Made by a program: the position numbers and the translations under genes
In this document: positions 9,129-17,057 of the stretch, in pieces
Position numbering within the stretch: position 1 is the stretch's first letter
Layout of the letters: each line of letters starts with the position of its first letter
Notes under the pieces: generated by a model
Seen by the model: the letters and a program-made list of their open reading frames with translations, nothing else
Told to the model about the DNA's origin: nothing
Databases searched by the model: none
Origin: Paraburkholderia fungorum
GTDB lineage: Bacteria; Pseudomonadota; Gammaproteobacteria; Burkholderiales; Burkholderiaceae
Assembly (NCBI RefSeq): GCF_902833645.1
Contig: NZ_CADFGE010000007.1
Coordinates: forward strand, 1-64,000
Direction: 5' to 3'
DNA length: 64,000 nt

Positions 9129-10553
9129 TTAGGTCGCAGCCCAGAAGACGAGGCCGCAAAGTACGACGACGGCGAGGCTCATGCGATCTCGCGCGGCGAA
9201 AACGATTGGATCGTCGTGCATCAGGCCACGGTGGGCAATGATCCAGGTGCGGCTGACCCAGTAGAGTAGCAGCGGGCAGGCGAGCCAGATTACCTGCGGA
9301 TGGCGATACATGCCTGCGGTCTTCGCGTCCTGAATGTAGAGAGCAAGAACGAGTACAGCCAGGTAGCCGGATGCCGTCCCAAGGGATGAGATAAGCGAAA
9401 GATCGCTCGCTACGTAGCCGCGGCCGCGCGTTTTGACGAGCCCGCGCTCCTTCATGGAATGCAGCTCGGCGTACCGTTTGACGAGCGCAAGGCTCAAGAA
9501 AATGAACATGGAGAATGCGAGCAGCCAAAACGTCAAAAGGCCGCCGATGGCCGCCGTGCCAGCGATGATACGGATCGTGTAAAGCGTTGCTAGCACAACG
9601 ACGTCGACCATCACCTGGCGCTTGAGAAACATCGAATACGCAAGGGTCAAGACGTAGTAACCGAGCAGAACCACGCAGAACCGCCAAGGCAGGAACATCC
9701 ATGCCAAAGCAAATGAGGCTATCAGTAGGACAGGAAAGAGCCCGATGCCCCAAGTAAGTGGCAGTGCGCCGGAGGCAAGCGGGCGTTTGCGTTTGACGGG
9801 GTGATGGCGGTCGTCTTCGAGATCGAGGAGATCGTTTAGCAGATAGACGCTCGAAGCGCACAAGCCGAATGTGAAAAATGCCAGCAGGGCTGCAAAGGCT
9901 AGATCAGGGGATGATAATTTATGCGCGGCCAGTAATGGCACAAAAATGAGGAGATTCTTTAGCCATTGGTGCAGACGTAACGATTTCGCCCAAGTCCGGA
10001 CAGAGGGCGGACGCGATTCAATTACACGTTCCACATTGCCGATCTTACGAGCGGCACGTTCCACGCCATTTCCCGGATTGACGACGTACGCGCGATCTGC
10101 CGATTGCCAGACTGTCACGTCGTCATGCGAGTTGCCGGCGTAGTCAAAGCCTTTTTCCCCATACTCGGCCACAAGCAAATCGCGCTTGTTATGGGCGGAA
10201 AGATTGATGTCGCCGCTGGTGGCAAAAGTCTTGTCGAAGAGGCCGAGGTGAGCTGAGATTGCTTGTGCATAGCGCTCATGGCTCGCTGTGGCCAGCACGA
10301 GAGTACGGCCGGCGTCCTGCTCGGCTTTTAGCCATTTCAGCACGACCGGATCATACGGCAACACGGTGACGTCCACGTTCGTCGTGTCAGCGAGGCGTGC
10401 TTTCAATCCGGGCTTGCCGTTGCGCGCCAACCATAGCAGAGGCTCATAGAAGCGGTGCGGCGCCGCCTTAAGATAGGCGAAGCCCGACTCGATCAGAACG
10501 TCTGAGCGAATTAATGTGCCATCGAGATCGACTACAAGTGGTCTGCTGCGCAT
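9129..10553 (-). CDS. HAD phosphatase-UbiA prenyltransferase fusion (DPPR synthase-like)
   Basis: This is a 474-residue two-domain protein. Residues 1-180 form a HAD hydrolase with DLDGT (motif I, Asp9/Asp11), ATAS at 88-91 (motif II) and GNSHDD at 140-145 (motif IV). Residues 185-474 form a UbiA-type membrane prenyltransferase with NDLLDLEDDR at 240-249, the Asp-rich motif that binds the prenyl phosphate through Mg, and about eight membrane helices. In mycobacteria, UbiA protein Rv3806c transfers phosphoribosyl from PRPP to decaprenyl phosphate, and a separate phosphatase removes the 5-phosphate. The fusion could do both steps and feed DprE1, encoded 3 bp downstream. It is the first gene of the minus-strand cluster. 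Other prenyl acceptors cannot be excluded. Confidence 0.83.
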   Translation of the reverse strand: MRSRPLVVDLDGTLIRSDVLIESGFAYLKAAPHRFYEPLLWLARNGKPGLKARLADTTNVDVTVLPYDPVVLKWLKAEQDAGRTLVLATASHERYAQAISAHLGLFDKTFATSGDINLSAHNKRDLLVAEYGEKGFDYAGNSHDDVTVWQSADRAYVVNPGNGVERAARKIGNVERVIESRPPSVRTWAKSLRLHQWLKNLLIFVPLLAAHKLSSPDLAFAALLAFFTFGLCASSVYLLNDLLDLEDDRHHPVKRKRPLASGALPLTWGIGLFPVLLIASFALAWMFLPWRFCVVLLGYYVLTLAYSMFLKRQVMVDVVVLATLYTIRIIAGTAAIGGLLTFWLLAFSMFIFLSLALVKRYAELHSMKERGLVKTRGRGYVASDLSLISSLGTASGYLAVLVLALYIQDAKTAGMYRHPQVIWLACPLLLYWVSRTWIIAHRGLMHDDPIVFAARDRMSLAVVVLCGLVFWAAT

Positions 10554-10890
10554 TCAATCTGCCCTTTGGGCTGTAGTCATGTTAGTGAACGTCGGATTAC
10601 CGAGCGGGCGACGCGTCGAAGTCAGGCTTAATCCCGCTGGTTACGGAAGACGCGGAGTTTGGCGGCGATACTTTACTATTCCATGATATTGCGCACAACC
10701 TTGCTGGCAAGGTACTTAATTCTGAGGCGGAGCGTTCGAGGTCGGGCAAAATAACGGGGCTCGATGTGGCAAAGTCGAGCCCGTAACAAAAGGAAATGCC
10801 GGTTGCCGAAGCCGCGAAATTTGAGCAAACTTCGGGTTTGTTGCGGCCACACAACGAAGTGTCGTCCATAAGGCACGCAGTTTTACACAC
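10554..10890. other. Divergent promoter region between the UbiA gene and a GT2 gene
   Basis: This gap separates two divergent genes and should hold promoters for both. I could not define clear -35/-10 boxes. It contains an 8-bp perfect hairpin (GGGCTCGA at 10757-10764, TCGAGCCC at 10775-10782) with a 10-base loop. Frames of 60-105 codons on the minus strand lack domains and are not called. Confidence 0.5.
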
Positions 10891-11736
10891 ATGAAAGCCA
10901 AAAGCGCGCCGCACTCCGAATCCGTCGGAATGTCCGTATCGGTGGTGGTCTACCGGCCTGATATCGAACAGTTAACTTCCACGCTCGCTAGCCTCGGCGC
11001 CGCGTGCGACGCGTTGCATGCGGCGCGGCCAGGCCTGCCGGTCACTCTTTATCTGATCGACAACGGCGGCCTGTCTGACGTTTCCGTAGCGCTGGATAGG
11101 CTTCGGGCGCGCGGTGTCCTCTGTTCGATCATTGCTGGCCATGGGAATGTGGGTTACGGCCGTGGCCACAATCTGGCGATCGAGCGCAGCAACAGCCTCT
11201 ATCACCTCGTGCTGAATCCTGATATTGATCTCGCGCCCGACGCGCTTGAATGCGCTGTCGATTTCTTTGAGCAGCGTCCAGAAGCTGGGCTGATTACGCC
11301 TTGGATCGGCGACGAGCGCGGTGAGCAGCAGTTCCTATGCCGACGTTACCCGACGTTGCTTGATCTGTTCGCTCGGGGCTTTTTGCCTGCGCGGCTGCGG
11401 CGGTTTTTCACACGCCGCCTTGCTCGCTACGAGATGCGCGACCAGATCAACGCACGCGATATCTTCTGGGATCCGCCAATCGTGAGCGGTTGTTTCATGC
11501 TGTTCCGCACCTCTGTGCTGAAACGGTTGGGAGGCTTTGATGCTCGCTATTTCCTTTACTTCGAGGACTATGACTTGAGTCTTCGTGCGCATGAAGTTAC
11601 CCGGGTTGTCTACACGCCTTCGGTACGCGTACTGCATCACGGCGGTGGCGCAGCGCGCAAAGGCACCGCGCACATTCGCATGTTCATGGCGTCGGCGTAC
11701 AAATTCTTCAATCGGTTTGGCTGGAAGTGGCTATGA
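10891..11736 (+). CDS. Family 2 glycosyltransferase (WbbL/rhamnosyltransferase-like)
   Basis: This 281-residue GT-A enzyme begins SVSVVVYRPDIEQL after a short leader. It has the long insertion GHGNVGYGRGHNLAIE and the metal/nucleotide block LVLNPDIDL, both typical of WbbL-type dTDP-rhamnosyltransferases. FEDYDLSLR near the C-terminus fits the catalytic-base region (ED motif) of inverting GT2 enzymes. It is cytoplasmic and presumably adds a sugar to the lipid-linked O-unit. It overlaps the following SDR gene by 4 bp and starts an operon with wbpV-, wbpL- and wbpM-like genes. Rhamnose as donor is a guess from the subfamily. Confidence 0.85.
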   Translation: MKAKSAPHSESVGMSVSVVVYRPDIEQLTSTLASLGAACDALHAARPGLPVTLYLIDNGGLSDVSVALDRLRARGVLCSIIAGHGNVGYGRGHNLAIERSNSLYHLVLNPDIDLAPDALECAVDFFEQRPEAGLITPWIGDERGEQQFLCRRYPTLLDLFARGFLPARLRRFFTRRLARYEMRDQINARDIFWDPPIVSGCFMLFRTSVLKRLGGFDARYFLYFEDYDLSLRAHEVTRVVYTPSVRVLHHGGGAARKGTAHIRMFMASAYKFFNRFGWKWL

Positions 11737-12689
11737 GTCACGTGCTCGTCACAGGCGCTAATGGATTTGTCGGTCATGCGCTTTGTCGCGCATTGCTTGA
11801 CGCCGGGCATACGGTCACCGGCCTTGTTAGGCGTGCGGGGCAACTTGAAAAAGACGTGAACGAATGGATCGACGTCAGTGCGGATTTCACGGGCGTCGAC
11901 GCAGCATGGCCCGTTGCGTTGCAAGTCGACTGTGTCGTACATCTCGCGGCGCGAGTTCATGTGATGCGCGAGGAGTCTGCGGATCCGGACGCGGCGTTTC
12001 GCGCAACCAACGTGGATGGCGCGCTGCGCGTCGCGCAGGCAGCGCGACGTCATGGCGTAAGCCGCTTCGTCTTCGTCAGCAGCGTTAAGGCGCTGGCCGA
12101 AGGCGATCCTGGCCGTCCGCTAAGCGAAGACGACACACCGATGCCGCAGGACGCATATGGTCGCTCGAAGCTTGCGGCTGAGCAGTTGTTGTCTGGTTAC
12201 GGAACGCAGAGCGGCCTGGATGTCGTGATCGTACGCCCGCCGCTGGTGTACGGTCCACAGGTGCGTGCCAATTTCTTGCGGTTGATGGACGCGATCTGGA
12301 AGGGGGTGCCGTTGCCGCTAGCCTCGGTCGACGCACGGCGCAGCCTGATTTACGTCGACAACCTTGCGGACGCTCTGATGCATTGCGCTATAGATCCGCG
12401 CGCCGCGGGCCAATGTTTTCACGTTGCAGACTCGGCGTCTCCGACCGTCGCTGAACTGGCCCGCTCGCTCGCCAAGCACCTGCAAAAGACCGCGCGCCTG
12501 TTGCCAGTTCCGCCGGCCTTGCTGCGTCTTGCGGGGCGGCTGACGGGCCGTTCGGCGCAGGTGGACCGGCTTATCGGCGCCCTGCAGCTCGACACCGCAC
12601 GCATACGTACGACCCTCGGCTGGCAGCCGCCGTATTCCACCGACGAGGGACTGGCGGAAACTGCCCGTTGGTATCGATCCACCCATTGA
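11733..12689 (+). CDS. NAD-dependent sugar epimerase/reductase (WbpV-like SDR)
   Basis: This 318-residue extended SDR has the Rossmann signature VTGANGFVGHAL, a FVSSVKALAEG strand and the catalytic YGRSK motif (YxxxK). I chose the ATG that overlaps the upstream stop (ATGA) over a GTG two codons earlier. The order SDR, WbpL-like transferase, WbpM matches the wbpV-wbpL-wbpM arrangement of Pseudomonas O-antigen loci. There WbpV-type enzymes reduce the 4-keto intermediate made by WbpM to UDP-N-acetyl-quinovosamine or a related 6-deoxy amino sugar. The exact product cannot be told from sequence alone. Confidence 0.82.
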   Translation: MSHVLVTGANGFVGHALCRALLDAGHTVTGLVRRAGQLEKDVNEWIDVSADFTGVDAAWPVALQVDCVVHLAARVHVMREESADPDAAFRATNVDGALRVAQAARRHGVSRFVFVSSVKALAEGDPGRPLSEDDTPMPQDAYGRSKLAAEQLLSGYGTQSGLDVVIVRPPLVYGPQVRANFLRLMDAIWKGVPLPLASVDARRSLIYVDNLADALMHCAIDPRAAGQCFHVADSASPTVAELARSLAKHLQKTARLLPVPPALLRLAGRLTGRSAQVDRLIGALQLDTARIRTTLGWQPPYSTDEGLAETARWYRSTH

Positions 12690-12703
12690 GGGCGCGCATT
12701 CTG

Positions 12704-13720
12704 ATGGACCTTTCGACCTTTCCCATGTGGATTACCGTAACCCTGGTTGCGCTGGGCGCGGCGTGCTTATGCGCAGCCATCCTCTGGACATTGCTGCGAA
12801 CCGGTATGGCCTGGCGCCTTGCCACAGATGTTCCCAACGACCGCTCGTTGCACGTCGTGCCAACGCCACGCGTGGGCGGCTGGGGCATTGTGCCGGTGGC
12901 TGTGGTGGGCACGCTGCTGTTTGCACCGAGCCTTTGGTATGCCGCTCTCGGCACCGCCTTTCTGGCGGCGATTTCACAAGTTGACGACCGTCGCGGATTG
13001 CCCGCGAGAGTGAGATTTACCGCGCATCTGATCGCAGTGGTCGCGCTGGTAGTGCTTTTCCCCGCTAATGCGCCGTGGTGGGTTTTAGTAATTCTTGCCT
13101 TTTTGATGATTTGGCTGGTTAATCTTTACAACTTCATGGATGGCGCCGATGGCCTGGCGGGCGGTATGGCGCTGTTCGGCTTTGCCGGGTATGCGGCTGG
13201 GGCAGTGCTAAGCGACCGTCCTTCGCCAGAGCTGGCGTGGTCGGCCACAGCCATCTCCGGCGCCGCGCTCGGCTTCCTCTTGTTCAATTTTCATCCGGCG
13301 CGCATTTTTCTCGGCGACGCGGGATCGATTTCACTGGGATTTCTAGCAGGAGCACTTGGTTATTGGGGATGGCGCGGAGGAATCTGGCCCATATGGTTCC
13401 CGATGGTAGTGTTTGCGCCTTTCATAGCCGACGCTTCAATTACGCTTGCTCGTAGGCTGTTGCGAGGTGAAAAATTTTGGCAAGCGCACCGCGAGCACTA
13501 CTATCAACGGATGGTGCGCTCCGGAATTGGGCACGCCAGGACAGCTTTGACGTGGTATCTACTAATGGTAGCTGGCATAATGCTTGCTATTTATGCACTT
13601 GGCCGCTCAGTGACGTTCCAGTCGTGGGCGCTGGCCGGTTGGGTCGCCGTCCTCTGTGCAGCAGGCGCTTTTGTCGATTTGCGCTGGCGTCGTTTCCAAT
13701 CAACACTGTCCGATAACTGA
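12704..13720 (+). CDS. Polyprenyl phosphate sugar-1-phosphate transferase (WbpL-like, MraY/WecA family)
   Basis: This is a 338-residue integral membrane protein with about ten helices. It contains DVPNDRSLHVVPTPRVGG at the N-terminus, NLYNFMDGADGLAGG in the middle (the conserved N-x-x-N-x-x-D-G region) and ARIFLGDAGS (the catalytic Asp block of the WecA family). It would prime O-antigen synthesis by moving a HexNAc-1-phosphate from UDP to undecaprenyl phosphate on the inner leaflet. The ATG at the start of MDLSTFPMW is preferred to an upstream TTG. Its neighbours, the WbpV-like SDR and WbpM, suggest the sugar is QuiNAc or FucNAc. Confidence 0.87.
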   Translation: MDLSTFPMWITVTLVALGAACLCAAILWTLLRTGMAWRLATDVPNDRSLHVVPTPRVGGWGIVPVAVVGTLLFAPSLWYAALGTAFLAAISQVDDRRGLPARVRFTAHLIAVVALVVLFPANAPWWVLVILAFLMIWLVNLYNFMDGADGLAGGMALFGFAGYAAGAVLSDRPSPELAWSATAISGAALGFLLFNFHPARIFLGDAGSISLGFLAGALGYWGWRGGIWPIWFPMVVFAPFIADASITLARRLLRGEKFWQAHREHYYQRMVRSGIGHARTALTWYLLMVAGIMLAIYALGRSVTFQSWALAGWVAVLCAAGAFVDLRWRRFQSTLSDN

Positions 13721-13732
13721 GGTATAACGCTG

Positions 13733-15619
13733 ATGTTAAGAAGCAAGGCCACCTGGCTATCTTTCAGCGCTTTCCTTTTTGACTTGTGCGCAGTCGCCGC
13801 CGCCTGGCTGGTCGCGTACATCATCCGTTTCAACGGCCTGATCCCGGAAGACTTTCGGGTCGGGGCAATCCACTCGCTCATCTGGGTTCTGCCGACTTAC
13901 GGCATTATGTTCCGCATCTTCGGCCTGTACCGTGGCATGTGGGTCTTTGCCAGCTTGCCGGATCTTGTACGTATATCGAAAGCAGTCGCCGCTGGCGCGC
14001 TCGTCGTTATGGTTGCATCGGTGCTGGTTCAACCTATGCCGATCGTGCCGCGCTCGGTGCTGGTGGTGTCACCGCTATTTCTGTTTCTCGCGATGGGCGG
14101 ATCACGCGCACTGTACCGTGCGACCAAAGAGTTCTACCTGTACGGTGGCCTCGTTGCCAAGGGTAAACCGGTCGTCGTGCTCGGCGCGGGCAACGCGGGG
14201 GCGAGCCTTGCCCGTGAGCTGTCGCGTTCGAGCGAGTGGCGCCTGGTCGGTCTGCTCGACGACGATGTCTCCAAGCATGGGCGCGAGATCTACGGCTACA
14301 AGGTACTCGGTTCGATCAGCGAATTGCCGCAATTGGCTGAGACGCTGAAAACCGAATACGCGATCATTGCCATTCCTTCCGCCACCGTGGACGTGCAGCG
14401 ACGCGTTGCGACGCTATGTGTCCGCGCGGGTGTCCGGGCGCTTGTGCTACCGGCGCTGACCGACGTCACGCAAGGCCAGGCGTTCTTGTCGCGCGTGCGA
14501 CAGATCGACCTCGAAGACTTGCTGGGTCGTGACCCGATCACTATCGATACACCCCACGTTGAAGCGCTGCTGCATGACAGGATAGTGATGGTCACTGGCG
14601 CTGGCGGGTCTATTGGCTCTGAATTGTGCCGCCAGATTCTGCGCTTCCGGCCGGCTCAACTTATTGCGTACGATCTGTCCGAATTCGCAATTTATCGGCT
14701 CACCGAAGAAGTCAACGAGCGTTTTCCGGGCGTGTCCGTGATTCCGGTCATTGGCGATGCCAAGGACTCTCTGCTTCTCGATCAGGTGATGTCGCGTCAT
14801 ACACCGCACATCGTATTTCATGCGGCCGCCTACAAGCATGTTCCGTTAATGGAAGAGCAGAACGCTTGGCAGGCAGTACGTAACAATGTGCTTGGCACCT
14901 ATCGGGTGGGACGCGCGGCAATTCGTCATGATGTGAAACATTTTGTGCTGATTTCGACTGACAAGGCAGTCAATCCGACCAACGTCATGGGCGCGAGCAA
15001 ACGTCTGGCCGAAATGGCGTGTCAAGCCTTGCAGCAGACCAGTTCGCGCACGCAATTCGAGACGGTTCGGTTTGGAAACGTCCTTGGCAGTGCCGGCAGT
15101 GTCATTCCAAAGTTTCAGCAGCAGATCGCGAAGGGTGGCCCTGTCACCGTCACGCATCCCGAGATCACGCGCTTCTTTATGACTATCCCGGAAGCGTCGC
15201 AACTCGTGCTTCAGGCTTCTAGCATGGGGCATGGCGGCGAGATCTTCATCCTCGACATGGGCGAGCCGGTGAAGATCGTCGACTTGGCGCGCGATTTGAT
15301 TCGCTTGTACGGCTTTAGCGAGGAGCAGATCCGGATCGTGTTTACCGGTCTGCGGCCTGGCGAAAAGCTCTACGAAGAATTGTTGGCCTGCGACGAAACG
15401 ACGACGCGCACGCCGCATCCCAAGCTGCGGACGGCACGCGCGCGTGAAGTGTCGGATGATCTGCTGGACAAGTTGTTGCCCTGGCTCATGCAGCATCGCG
15501 TGTTAAGCGACGATGAAGTGCGTCGCGACCTGCGCCGCTGGGTGCCGGAATATCAGCCGGCCAATGCACCGCCGCTGCGTAGCGTCGGCAATGTTACGCC
15601 AATCACGCGGGCTTCCTAG
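13733..15619 (+). CDS. wbpM: UDP-N-acetylglucosamine 4,6-dehydratase, membrane-anchored WbpM/CapD type
   Basis: This 628-residue protein has four N-terminal membrane helices (to about residue 130), a first nucleotide-binding domain (VVVLGAGNAGASLARELSRS) and a C-terminal SDR catalytic domain with VTGAGGSIGSE at 287-297. A STDKAVNPTNVMGASK block replaces the usual Ser-Tyr-x3-Lys, as in WbpM/PglF/FlmA-type dehydratases. The enzyme makes the 4-keto-6-deoxy-HexNAc nucleotide that the WbpV-like reductase would complete. The length is normal for long-form WbpM. It is the last gene of its operon and is followed 40 bp later by a bidirectional terminator. Confidence 0.92.
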   Translation: MLRSKATWLSFSAFLFDLCAVAAAWLVAYIIRFNGLIPEDFRVGAIHSLIWVLPTYGIMFRIFGLYRGMWVFASLPDLVRISKAVAAGALVVMVASVLVQPMPIVPRSVLVVSPLFLFLAMGGSRALYRATKEFYLYGGLVAKGKPVVVLGAGNAGASLARELSRSSEWRLVGLLDDDVSKHGREIYGYKVLGSISELPQLAETLKTEYAIIAIPSATVDVQRRVATLCVRAGVRALVLPALTDVTQGQAFLSRVRQIDLEDLLGRDPITIDTPHVEALLHDRIVMVTGAGGSIGSELCRQILRFRPAQLIAYDLSEFAIYRLTEEVNERFPGVSVIPVIGDAKDSLLLDQVMSRHTPHIVFHAAAYKHVPLMEEQNAWQAVRNNVLGTYRVGRAAIRHDVKHFVLISTDKAVNPTNVMGASKRLAEMACQALQQTSSRTQFETVRFGNVLGSAGSVIPKFQQQIAKGGPVTVTHPEITRFFMTIPEASQLVLQASSMGHGGEIFILDMGEPVKIVDLARDLIRLYGFSEEQIRIVFTGLRPGEKLYEELLACDETTTRTPHPKLRTARAREVSDDLLDKLLPWLMQHRVLSDDEVRRDLRRWVPEYQPANAPPLRSVGNVTPITRAS

Positions 15620-15656
15620 ATCGCACTTGCGACGGGAATTTCTCGCTTTGTCATGC

Positions 15657-15684
15657 AAAAAAGGCGCTTTCGAGCGCCTTTTTT
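15657..15684. terminator. Bidirectional Rho-independent terminator
   Basis: A perfect stem GGCGCT/AGCGCC closes on a TTCG tetraloop. It is flanked by six A on the left and six T on the right, so it can end transcription from wbpM on the plus strand and from the WecA-like gene on the minus strand. Confidence 0.9.
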
Positions 15685-15687
15685 CTA

Positions 15688-16788
15688 TTACCGCTTCCCC
15701 TTCCTCACCACCATCCACCGCGGCGACTTGAACCGTACGATACTCACATAAAGCCACACATAAGTCGCCGCAAACACCACCACAAAACAGAACAGATGCA
15801 GCGTATGCCGCCAGAACAACGTCGCCGGAACGACGGCGATCAGGCATAGCAGCCACAAGTAAGGCGACGTCAGCGAGTTCCGCCGCGTCAATTCACGAGC
15901 GGTTTGCGTGCCGACTGCCCAGCGCATCAACCGCTTATAAACCAGCATATGCAGATGCACGCCATCGGGAATCCCGGGCGATATCCCGCGAATGAATTTC
16001 TTCCGGTAGATCGAGAAGCAGGTCTCGAAGATCGGGTACATGAAAAGCAGCACCGGATACCACGCCGACACATCGCGATTGCGCATCACGAGCATGATCG
16101 ACAGCTCGGCCAGCATGAAGCCGATGAAATACGCTCCACCATCACCGAGAAAAATCAGCCCGGCCGGAAAATTCCAGATGAAGAAGCCAAGCACCGCGCC
16201 CATCATCATTAACGACGCTGATAGCACGATCGGATCGGACACTTGGAATGCGACATAAGCGAGCGACGCGAACATCATGAACGCGACCATCGATGCAAGG
16301 CCGTTGAAGCCGTCGATGATATTGATTGCGTTCGCGAGCGCCGCGACGGCCAGCACCGTGACCGCACAGGAGATCACCGCATACGAGAGCAGAAAGTCGA
16401 GCGGCGGCACGCTGATGCGCGTAACCGCGATATCCAGCAGGAAATAGGCGAAGGCGGCGGCGGCCATCGTGCAGACGAGCCGTGCAAGTGGCGATACGCG
16501 CTTGGTGAGATCCTCGACCAGACCGGAGCCGAATGCCGGCATGCCGCATGCGATCAGCCCGAGGATGCCGCCGGACACGGCAGGATAGGCATGATGCAAT
16601 TGCACCGCGGAGACGATCAAGCCGATCAGAATCCCGGCGCCACCAATGCGCGGCACCGGCCGTACATGGAATTTCTGCACCCCGGCCAGATCGGAATCGG
16701 TTGAGAATTTCTCATGCAGATGCGCATAGCGCACGATCAACAATGTGATCAGCAGTGAAACGAGAAAGCCGAGCGCAAAACTAAGCAT
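15688..16788 (-). CDS. WecA-like undecaprenyl-phosphate sugar-1-phosphate transferase (glycosyltransferase family 4)
   Basis: This is a 366-residue membrane protein of the MraY/WecA family with about eleven hydrophobic segments. Diagnostic blocks are KFHVRPVPRIGGAGI, ALANAINIIDGFNGLA and GLIFLGDGGAYFIG. The HIHL-type loop is HLHMLVYKR. The start is the ATG before LSFALGFLV. A TTG 12 codons earlier would add a polar leader and is less likely. It probably loads a sugar phosphate on undecaprenyl phosphate for O-antigen or capsule synthesis. It lies next to, but convergent with, a second enzyme of the same family, so two lipid-linked glycans may be primed here. Confidence 0.87.
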   Translation of the reverse strand: MLSFALGFLVSLLITLLIVRYAHLHEKFSTDSDLAGVQKFHVRPVPRIGGAGILIGLIVSAVQLHHAYPAVSGGILGLIACGMPAFGSGLVEDLTKRVSPLARLVCTMAAAAFAYFLLDIAVTRISVPPLDFLLSYAVISCAVTVLAVAALANAINIIDGFNGLASMVAFMMFASLAYVAFQVSDPIVLSASLMMMGAVLGFFIWNFPAGLIFLGDGGAYFIGFMLAELSIMLVMRNRDVSAWYPVLLFMYPIFETCFSIYRKKFIRGISPGIPDGVHLHMLVYKRLMRWAVGTQTARELTRRNSLTSPYLWLLCLIAVVPATLFWRHTLHLFCFVVVFAATYVWLYVSIVRFKSPRWMVVRKGKR

Positions 16789-17057
16789 GAAAGTGGGCCT
16801 GAGCGGAGACGCCGAATTATACAAACGAAACGCATGCCGTCCTGAAAAGCAGGGTTTGCTCCGATTATGCGGAAAATCCCAGATAGTGAGGTTGCGACTG
16901 CCCGCAAACCCATGCCCGTCATGGATTTCACCTATTTAACGAGGCTCGCGGAAGGCCGTTAACCTGGATGCGGCGACGTGTAAGTTGCAGGCGAAAAGGT
17001 TGATCGCCAGCGACTCGTGGGGTTCGCCGCCGATCATTAGGACGTTCCGGAGACCCA

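Noticed and set aside
10597..10914. 105-codon minus-strand frame in the divergent promoter region
   Set aside because: It overlaps the start of the GT2 gene and has no domain or ribosome binding site.
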